Part shown: positions 58,064 through 64,000 of the stretch, piece after piece | Layout: each line of letters opens with the position of its first letter | Numbering within the stretch: the stretch's first letter is position 1 | Source of the DNA: Deltaproteobacteria bacterium Ga0077550 | Lineage (GTDB): Bacteria > Myxococcota_A > Polyangia > Nannocystales > Nannocystaceae | NCBI GenBank assembly: GCA_001464385.1 | Contig: LNFB01000146.1 | Location: forward strand, 121,829-185,828 | Reading direction: 5' to 3' | Length of the DNA stretch: 64,000 nt | Notes under the pieces: model-generated | The model's input: only the letters and a program-made list of their open reading frames with translations | Told to the model about the DNA's origin: nothing | Databases searched by the model: none | Program-made: the position numbers and the translations under genes

Positions 58064-58714
58064 TCACGCGCCGGGCTCGACTTGCGCGTGGCGTCGACAC
58101 CACTCGTGCATGGCGATCGCGGCGGCGGCCGAGGCGTTGATCGATCGCGTGGATCCGTACTGCGGGATCGCGAGCACGGCCACCGCGGCGGCGCGGGCGG
58201 CCTCCGACAGGCCCGGGCCCTCCTGGCCGAAGACCAGCAGGCACGCGCGCGGCAGCTCGGCCGACGCCAGCGCCACCGCGCCGGGCAGGTTGTCGACGCC
58301 GTACAGCGGGAGGCGCCGCGCCGCGGCGTGCTCGAGCAGGCCCTCGAGCCCATCGTGGTGGTGCACGTGCTGGTAGCGCTCGGTCATCATGGCGCCGCGT
58401 CGGTTCCAGCGGCGGCGGCCGACGACGTGCACGGCCGCCGCGCCGAAGGCGTTGGCGCTGCGGACGATGGCGCCGATGTTCGCGTCGCGCTCGAAGTTCT
58501 CGATCGCGATCTCGAAGGGGTGCCGCCGACGATCGAGATCGGCGACGATCGCCTCGACGCGCCAGTAGCGGTAGCGATCGACGACGTTGCGGCGATCACC
58601 GCGGGCGAGGAGCTCGGGATCGAGGTGGTCGTCGGTCGGCCACGGGTTCGGGTGCGGGCCGACGCCGACCGTGCGCGGGTCGTCGGGGTCGGGGTCGGGA
58701 TCGTCGTCGGTCAC
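58064..58714 (-). CDS. SpoU-family (TrmH-like) RNA 2'-O-ribose methyltransferase
   Basis: A 216-residue SPOUT methyltransferase. Motif 1 is ENFERDANIGAIVRSANAFG, motif 2 VFGQEGPGLS, motif 3 IPQYGSTRSINASAAAAIA. An Asp/Pro-rich N-terminal extension of ~30 residues follows the GTG start. It probably methylates tRNA or rRNA; the exact site is unknown. Confidence 0.88.
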   Translation of the reverse strand: MTDDDPDPDPDDPRTVGVGPHPNPWPTDDHLDPELLARGDRRNVVDRYRYWRVEAIVADLDRRRHPFEIAIENFERDANIGAIVRSANAFGAAAVHVVGRRRWNRRGAMMTERYQHVHHHDGLEGLLEHAAARRLPLYGVDNLPGAVALASAELPRACLLVFGQEGPGLSEAARAAAVAVLAIPQYGSTRSINASAAAAIAMHEWCRRHAQVEPGA

Positions 58715-58752
58715 GGTGCCGCGGTGGAGGCGACCACGGCCGTCGTGGCCGG

Positions 58753-59124
58753 TCAACCGCCCAGGGCGGCCTCGCGGCGCTGGTACGTCCCGCCCGATCC
58801 GTTGTTCGCGTTCTTCATCGTCAGCGTGTCGTCGTCGACGAACTCGATGCGCTGCCGATCGGCCCGCAGGGTTCGCCCGTCGCCGAACTCGATCGTCGGC
58901 TCGATCACGACCTCGCTGCTGTCGGACTCGATCACCGCGTAGGGGCCCGCGACGGGGCGGCCGCCATGGGGATAGACGTGGGTCATCCGGCCGGACTCGA
59001 ACGTCAGCGTCTGCCCGGGGTTGTCGGTCCGCTCCCAGGTGCCCTGCAGCCGCTCGGTCGCGTCGCGGCAGCCGCCCACGGCGAGCGCGAGCACCACGAG
59101 GGCGAGTCGGGAGGCGCGGCGCAT
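58753..59124 (-). CDS. Small lipoprotein
   Basis: A 123-residue lipoprotein with leader ending LAVGGC. The mature part is a small beta-sheet domain, with LQGTWERTDNPGQTLTFES and a C-terminal region containing FVDDDTLTMKN. This resembles small lipocalin-like or DUF-type beta domains of myxobacteria; function unknown. Confidence 0.65.
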   Translation of the reverse strand: MRRASRLALVVLALAVGGCRDATERLQGTWERTDNPGQTLTFESGRMTHVYPHGGRPVAGPYAVIESDSSEVVIEPTIEFGDGRTLRADRQRIEFVDDDTLTMKNANNGSGGTYQRREAALGG

Positions 59125-59199
59125 GCTGGGCAGACGGACCGACTTCGCCCCAGTTGCACGCGCGTGGTGTGCGACGGCTCACCGCTCGCCCGAGGGGGC

Positions 59200-60357
59200 T
59201 CAGCCGGCGGTACCGTAGCCGAGCGCGACGAGCTCGCGGATCTTGCGGCGCGCGGCGGTCCGCAGGGCCTGGGGCGCGTCGTCGGGCCACGCGGTGACCT
59301 CGAACGCGTTGAGCCCGGCGGCGTCGGTCGGCGGCCGCTGGTAGGTGACGTGGTAGACGTTCCCGACCCAGGGCTCGGCGAACCACGCCCGCAGGTTGTC
59401 TGCGCGCTGGACGTTGTAGCGGTAGTCGCGATTGACGTGCCAGATGAGCAGCGTCCGCAGGATCACCGCGTCGTCGGGCATCGGCAGCGCGACGAGGTCG
59501 CGGCGGAAGTCGGCGGGGTACAGGCGCCAGTACTCCTCGGCGTTGCTGAGGTAGACGACGTCGATGTCGATGCCCGCGGTGCGGGCGGCCCGGCCGATGC
59601 CCGCCAGGCCGCGATCGCCGGCGAGGTCCACGAGCATCGCGCGGGTCCGGCCGTGGCGCACGAGGTCGCGGACGTGGGCGTACTGCTCGGGATCGTCGAG
59701 CCAGCACGGCACGCCGGCCTCGGCCATGCTCGAGGCCGTCTCGGCCAAGCGACGGGCGACCTTCGCCCGCGTCTGGCGATACAGCGTGCGCAGCGAGGCC
59801 CGCACGTCGGCGGGGGCGTGCTCGTCGATCGCCGCGTGGGCGCTCGCCCGGCCGTCGCGGCTCCACGAGGCGAGGAACGCCTCGGGCGACTCGGCGTCGA
59901 TCAGCAGCGCGCGGTAGATGCCGTGCAGGTCGGCGACCATGGGATCGTAGTCGACGAACCACGCGAACTCCGAGCGCGCCCACCCGACGAGCAGGTAGCC
60001 CTGATCGGTCCCGACCCCGAGGTAGCCGCCGCCGCGCCCGCGGACCGTCGGCTCGAACGCGTGGAGGTTGTGCTCGTTGCTGGTGAGGTAGTGCTGGCCC
60101 TCGGCGTCCTCGGTCACCCCGCCGAAGAGCGCCGGTGCCTCGTCCTGCGGCGACGCGAACAGCACGCGACGCGTCGCGTCGGGCAAGGGGCCGAGCGTGT
60201 CGGCGTCCCCCGGCGCGAGCACGGCCGCGTGCTGGTGCTCGATCCGGTTCGTGCGGGGCGACGGGCTCGCGGGGTGGCACGCGATGCCGATCGTCAGCGC
60301 GGCGGCGACGAGGGCGGCGCGGCGCAGACGGGCGCAGAACAGGGGCAGGGCACGCAT
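59200..60357 (-). CDS. Lipoprotein of a Leptospira LIC_10091-like family
   Basis: A 385-residue lipoprotein with leader ending TIGIAC. The mature core includes YLTSNEHNLHAF, GGGYLGVGTDQGYLLVGWA and FAWFVDYDPMVADLHGIYRAL, a pattern I recall from LIC_10091-type lipoproteins, whose fold resembles a methyltransferase without its cofactor site. That assignment is from memory and needs a profile search. The C-terminal part (RDYRYNVQRADNLRAWF, GNVYHVTYQRPP) completes an alpha/beta fold. Confidence 0.62.
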   Translation of the reverse strand: MRALPLFCARLRRAALVAAALTIGIACHPASPSPRTNRIEHQHAAVLAPGDADTLGPLPDATRRVLFASPQDEAPALFGGVTEDAEGQHYLTSNEHNLHAFEPTVRGRGGGYLGVGTDQGYLLVGWARSEFAWFVDYDPMVADLHGIYRALLIDAESPEAFLASWSRDGRASAHAAIDEHAPADVRASLRTLYRQTRAKVARRLAETASSMAEAGVPCWLDDPEQYAHVRDLVRHGRTRAMLVDLAGDRGLAGIGRAARTAGIDIDVVYLSNAEEYWRLYPADFRRDLVALPMPDDAVILRTLLIWHVNRDYRYNVQRADNLRAWFAEPWVGNVYHVTYQRPPTDAAGLNAFEVTAWPDDAPQALRTAARRKIRELVALGYGTAG

Positions 60358-60448
60358 CGCAGCGACGACGCGCGGCGCGGGGACGGTTGTTCCGGAGGCG
60401 GGGCGTCGTCCTTGACGGCCGGGCGTCCAGCGGCCACACGTTGAAGGT

Positions 60449-61787
60449 GTGCGCCGGTCCGCGATTCTGATCGCCTCGGTCCTCGGGTGTCGGGCCGAGC
60501 CGGCCACGATGCCGGACCCGGCGCCGCCCGTGGCCACTCGATCGCCGGCGCCCGTCGAGGCCGAGCCGGCGCCGCTCGCTGCGCCGTCCGAGTCGCCGGC
60601 CACCCGAGCCGCCCACGCCGCTGCCCTCGCGCACGTGCTGCCGGACGGGGTCGATCCATACGCGCGCCTGCGCGGCGAGGCGCGGCCGTGGCGGTTCGAG
60701 CCGGTGACGCCGCCCGGATCGCTCGCCCGGTTCCACGCCGCGCTCGCCGGCGCGGGCGCTCGGCCGGTCGTCGGGGACGGCCGCGGACACGCACACGGCC
60801 TACGTGCGCGCGTACCTGCAGGCGCGCTTCGGCGACGGCGGTCCCGGGTGGGTGCCGCTCGGCCGCGCGAAGCGGTGGTCGCGGCACGCCGAGGTCGCGA
60901 TCCGATCGAGCGATGGGTGGCAGGTGATACACGCGGTGGCGCACCGCGATGGCACCGTGCTCGCCCTCGGGCCCCAGGGCCTCGCGTTCGAGGCGAAGAG
61001 CAGCCGCGCGTGGGTCGAGCTCGCGAGCCGACCGGGTCGCGCGCAGACGATCCGATCGATCGAGCTCGTCGCGATGACGCAGCCGCGCGGCGGAACGATG
61101 CGGGTGCAGGTCGACGGCGGCGCGCCGACCGAGCACGCGACGCGGGCGGAGGTCCCGGCGATCCTGCGGATCCCGATCGCGGTGGCGCCGGGACCCCACA
61201 CGATCCGCATCGAGCTGCGGGGCAACGGGCCCGTGCGGCTGTTCGGCGCCGCGCTCGAGTCGGGCGCAGGCGTCGTCGTGGACACGCTCGGCGTCGACGG
61301 GGCGCGGGCGCGCAACTGGCAGCGGTGGGATCCGGCGATCTGGCGCGACGCCGTCGCGACGCGGCCGCCCGCCCTCGTCACGATCGCCTACGGCACCAAC
61401 GAGGCGGTGGATCTCGATCGACCGATCGCCGCCTTCGTCGACGACTACGCGCTCGTCCTCGAGCGCGTGCGGCAGGCCTTTCCCGACGCCGACTGCCTGG
61501 TGCTCGGGCCTGGGGATTTCCCCGAGCGCGTCGGTGACTCATGGGTGGCGCGGCCGCGGCTCGCCGAGATCGTCACCGCCGTCCGAGGGCTCGCGGCGAC
61601 CCACGGCTGCGGGTTCTGGGACGAGCTGGCGTTCATGGGCGGCGCGGGATCGATGGTGCGCTGGGTGCAGAGCGATCCCCCGCTGGCGCGCGAGGACCAC
61701 CTGCATTTTCGTCCGATCGGCGCCGCGGTGAAGGGGCGCGAACTCGTGGACGCGCTGGTGCTCGGCTATGATGCCGCCGCGCCATGA
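60449..61787 (+). pseudogene. SGNH-hydrolase-like lipoprotein with a frameshift at the catalytic serine
   Basis: The first frame gives a leader with lipobox SVLGC, a Pro/Ala linker and then RFHAALAGAGARPVVGD. The second frame, open from 60804, continues YLQARFGDGGPGWVPL and ends with AYGTNEA and EDHLHF blocks typical of SGNH hydrolases. The break lies near 60778, where the GDS catalytic motif should be. GGG-GAC is followed by one base of the serine codon, so two bases appear lost. The downstream paralogue has an intact GDSS here. The gene is inactive unless the base loss is a sequencing error. Confidence 0.78.
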
Positions 61788-63001
61788 CCGTGCTCCCCTC
61801 GCTGCTCGCCCTCGCGCTGCTCGGCTCGGCCGATGCGTCGACGCCGGCCGGCACGATCGAGGATCCCAGCGGCGTCGCCCTCGACGGCTTCTTCAGCGCG
61901 CTCGCCCGCACCGAGGCGGCGACCCCCGGCGCGCTCACCCGCGTCATGCACCTGGGCGACTCGTCGATCGGCCTCGATGGCCTGCCACACGCGCTGCGCC
62001 GCCGCATGCAGGAGCGCTTCGGCGACGGCGGCGCGGGCTTCGTCTTCCTCGATCGCGAGTCGGGCAACTACGAGAACCGCGCCGTGATGCTCACTGCGTC
62101 GGGCTGGGACATCTGCTACGTCGCGTATCGCTGCGAGCCCAGCGGTCGCTACGGCTACGGCGGGCACGTGTTCCGCGGCCGTGAGGGCGCGCGCACGCGG
62201 GTGCGGACGCGGCGATCGGGCAAGTGGGGCCGCAGCGTCAGCCGCATGGAGCTGTGGTACCAGGCCGATCCGAAGGGCGGCCCGCTGCAGGTGCGCGTCG
62301 ACGCCCAGCCCTGGGCGACGATCGACACGCGCGCGGACACCCACGAGGCCCGCTGGCACGCGCTCGACGTCGAGCCCGGGGCCCACAGCCTCGACGTGCG
62401 CCACGGCGGTCGCGGTCGGCCGCGGGCGTACGGCGTGGTGCTCGAGACCGACGGCCCCGGCGTGGTCTGGGACACGCTCAGCATGATCGGCGCGTTCACC
62501 AAGCGCCTGATGTTCTTCGATGCCGAGCACCTGCGCGAGCAGGTCGATCACCGCGCGCCCGATCTGCTGGTGTTCGGCTTCGGCGGCAACGACCTGCGCC
62601 GCTTCGTCACGACCACGGTGTCGCGCGAGGAATTCGTCGCCGAGATGCGCGAGGTGCTGGCCCACGTCCGCGGCGGTCGACCGGGGCTGTCGTGCCTGGT
62701 GGTCGGCATCGTCGACCACGCGCGCGCCGGCCGGTACCAGGTCGCGCGGCGCCACGTCGTCGCGATGGTCGACGCCCAGCGCGAGGCGGCGCTCGCCGAG
62801 GGCTGCGCGTTCTTCGACGCGGTCGCCGCGATGGGCGGGCCGGGATCGATCAAGTCGTGGCGGCGCCTGAGCCCGCCCTTGGCCGAGCCCGATCTGCAGC
62901 ACTTGTCGATGCACGGCCGCGATCGGCTCGGCGCGATGATCTTCGACGCGCTCATGGTCCAGTACGACGCGCACGCGCGGCGCACGAGCGTCGCGGGTTG
63001 A
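61784..63001 (+). CDS. SGNH/GDSL-family hydrolase (secreted)
   Basis: A 405-residue secreted SGNH hydrolase. A signal peptide (LPSLLALALLGSADA) precedes HLGDSSIGLDG with the nucleophile Ser60, an RFGDGGAGFVFL segment, the glycine/asparagine block GFGGNDLRR, and the C-terminal catalytic His in LSMHGRDRLG. A jelly-roll-like insert (~150-230) splits the fold, as in some O-acyl esterases acting on polysaccharide or peptidoglycan. It starts in an ATGA overlap with the frameshifted paralogue. Confidence 0.82.
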   Translation: MTVLPSLLALALLGSADASTPAGTIEDPSGVALDGFFSALARTEAATPGALTRVMHLGDSSIGLDGLPHALRRRMQERFGDGGAGFVFLDRESGNYENRAVMLTASGWDICYVAYRCEPSGRYGYGGHVFRGREGARTRVRTRRSGKWGRSVSRMELWYQADPKGGPLQVRVDAQPWATIDTRADTHEARWHALDVEPGAHSLDVRHGGRGRPRAYGVVLETDGPGVVWDTLSMIGAFTKRLMFFDAEHLREQVDHRAPDLLVFGFGGNDLRRFVTTTVSREEFVAEMREVLAHVRGGRPGLSCLVVGIVDHARAGRYQVARRHVVAMVDAQREAALAEGCAFFDAVAAMGGPGSIKSWRRLSPPLAEPDLQHLSMHGRDRLGAMIFDALMVQYDAHARRTSVAG

Positions 63002-63002
63002 C

Positions 63003-63539
63003 TCAGCGCTTCTGGTACGTGCCGACAAGCTCGCCGGCGGCGAGGATGTGGCCGTCCATCGCCTCGTCGAGCTGCGCGCGCGTCGGCGTGCCGACGAGGC
63101 TGGTCGTCGTGTCCAGCGCGTAGACCCGGTGCACGTAGCGATGGCGCCCCGACGGCGGGCACGCGCCGCCCCAGGTCGCGTCGCCCCAGCCGTTCTTGCC
63201 GTGGCGCGCCGGCTCGGGCAGGGCGCTCGACGCGTCGCGCGGGAGCGACGTCGTCGTCGGCGGCAGGTCGTAGACGACCCAGTGGACCCACGTGCCCTTG
63301 GGCGCGTCCGGATCGTCGACGATGATCGCGAAGCTGCGGGTGCCCGCCGGCGCCCCCGACCACGCCAGCGGCGGCGAGACGTCCTCACCGTCGCACGTGA
63401 ACTCCGCCGGGATCGGACCGCCGTCGGCGAAGGCGGTCGAGGTGACGACGAGCGGCGCGGGTGGGTTCACGGCGGCGTCCTCCGGGGCGCTCGCGCAGGC
63501 GAGGCAGAGCGCGGCGAGCAGGGTTGGGGAGCGGAGCAC
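63003..63539 (-). CDS. YbhB/YbcL-type (PEBP) lipoprotein
   Basis: A 178-residue protein of the phosphatidylethanolamine-binding/Raf-kinase-inhibitor family. The GTG start gives a leader with lipobox LCLAC. The core has FTCDGEDVSPPLAW, DDPDAPKGTWVHWVVYDLP and GGACPPSGRHRYVHRVYALD, the three family signatures. Bacterial members are poorly understood. A longer frame to 63812 lacks a signal and was not used. Confidence 0.85.
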   Translation of the reverse strand: MLRSPTLLAALCLACASAPEDAAVNPPAPLVVTSTAFADGGPIPAEFTCDGEDVSPPLAWSGAPAGTRSFAIIVDDPDAPKGTWVHWVVYDLPPTTTSLPRDASSALPEPARHGKNGWGDATWGGACPPSGRHRYVHRVYALDTTTSLVGTPTRAQLDEAMDGHILAAGELVGTYQKR

Positions 63540-63716
63540 CTCGGCAGCATAGCCGGCGTGCTGCCGAGTTCGGCGCGTCCGGATCGGGGGACGGTCGTCC
63601 ATGGCATGCCTCTCGATCCTGCGCCCGGAGTCGCGGCCGCGCCTGCGCAGGGATTTCGCCGCGGTTTCCCCCGCGCGCCCACCCGCGCGGCCGCTTCGTG
63701 CTACCTGTCGACGTGG
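63540..63716. other. Divergent promoter region at the right edge
   Basis: 177 bases between the divergent PEBP-lipoprotein and mutase-like starts. No clear promoter boxes, and no B12 riboswitch in front of the mutase gene. Confidence 0.4.
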
Positions 63717-64000
63717 ATGAACGACCCCACGATCCGCTTCGACGACGTCGACCTCGACACCTGGCGCGCGAAGCTCGAGCGTGACGGTCGCACCGCGGCC
63801 TCGCTGACGCACGCGGGACTGGACGGGATCGATGTCGAGGCGTTGTACGATCGGCCACCTGCGCGCCCCGTCGTGGTGCCTCCGCGCGCGGGCTGGGCGT
63901 GCCTGCAGGCGCTGCCGGCCGATCCGGCGCGGGCCCTCGAGGTCGCGCGCGCGCTGCCGTCGGCGCAGGTCGACGGGGTGTGGATCGCCTCGGGCGACGC
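63717..64000 (+). CDS. Start of a methylmalonyl-CoA-mutase-family protein (partial)
   Basis: An ATG at 63717 opens a frame of 94 codons to the window edge. The sequence FDDVDLDTWRAKLERDGR, SLTHAGLDGIDVEALYD and WACLQALPADPARALE resembles the N-terminal part of the B12-dependent methylmalonyl-CoA mutase family, more like the small MutA-type subunit. The complete gene, including any cobalamin-binding domain, lies outside the window. Propionate/methylmalonyl metabolism would connect with the biotin carboxylase and the riboswitch at the left. Confidence 0.65.
   Translation, partial: MNDPTIRFDDVDLDTWRAKLERDGRTAASLTHAGLDGIDVEALYDRPPARPVVVPPRAGWACLQALPADPARALEVARALPSAQVDGVWIASGD

Noticed and set aside
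58058..58066. Abutting convergent stop codons (TGATCA)
   Set aside because: It is a real compact arrangement but is common enough in dense genomes; no regulatory meaning is claimed.

Overview
The window is very GC-rich, gene-dense bacterial chromosome. It looks like a myxobacterium, most plausibly of the Nannocystaceae type. The clues are many secreted lipoproteins with Ser/Thr/Gly/Asp-rich linkers after the lipobox, an FG-GAP protein, a PilY1-like protein, FHA and PilZ proteins, a PTS without sugar permease, and frequent GTG starts in 4-base stop/start overlaps. This assignment is an inference from gene content. No rRNA or tRNA gene, CRISPR array, transposase or phage gene was seen.

Region 1 (1-15.4 kb) is mostly core genes. 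At the left edge a minus-strand cobalamin riboswitch controls a gene that runs off the window. On the plus strand follow a TerB-like protein, rpoZ with a long acidic tail, a small lipoprotein, a biotin carboxylase, pyrG and rpoN. Next comes a tightly coupled chain of hprK, rapZ, an EIIA-Man protein, ptsH, ptsI, an alpha/beta hydrolase homologue lacking its nucleophile, and a 1024-residue protein with peptidase, propeller and probable barrel regions. The PTS has no EIIB or EIIC here, so it looks regulatory.

Region 2 (15.5-31 kb) holds an outer-membrane protein and a divergent peptidase lipoprotein. The minus-strand pair serA and pdxB follows, with pdxB fused to a CbiX-like chelatase domain. 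Then come an unusual large exported protein, a PilZ/membrane-protein/peptidase operon, rsmD, an aminotransferase, a DAHP synthase, yacG, ffh with an M-domain insertion, and an L-2-hydroxyglutarate oxidase homologue.

Region 3 (31-42 kb) holds a PilY1-like protein and a pdxR-type MocR regulator joined to pdxH by a three-copy 17-bp repeat. An FHA protein and an ECF-sigma operon with probable envelope proteins follow. A 169-bp inverted-repeat element separates this region from the next.

Region 4 (42.2-53.9 kb, minus strand) is the most interesting block. It encodes two DUF4178 zinc-ribbon proteins, a small exported protein, DUF350, a membrane-embedded spermidine-synthase-like enzyme, an exported FAD oxidase, a histidine-rich multi-pass membrane protein, a homocysteine S-methyltransferase homologue, a PrsW-type protease and a four-helix membrane protein. 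Most junctions overlap or are nearly abutting. No SAM decarboxylase is present in the window. The gene set suggests an envelope-associated aminopropyl- or methyl-transfer system with its own oxidase. Two lipoprotein genes lie upstream on the same strand.

Region 5 (53.9-64 kb) holds mostly envelope proteins: a frameshifted FG-GAP lipoprotein, a beta-barrel, a copper-monooxygenase/c-heme lipoprotein, an SpoU methyltransferase, small lipoproteins, two adjacent SGNH hydrolases (one frameshifted at its catalytic serine codon) and a PEBP-family lipoprotein. The window ends in the start of a methylmalonyl-CoA-mutase-like gene. Cobalamin recurs through the window: the riboswitch, the CbiX fusion and this mutase.
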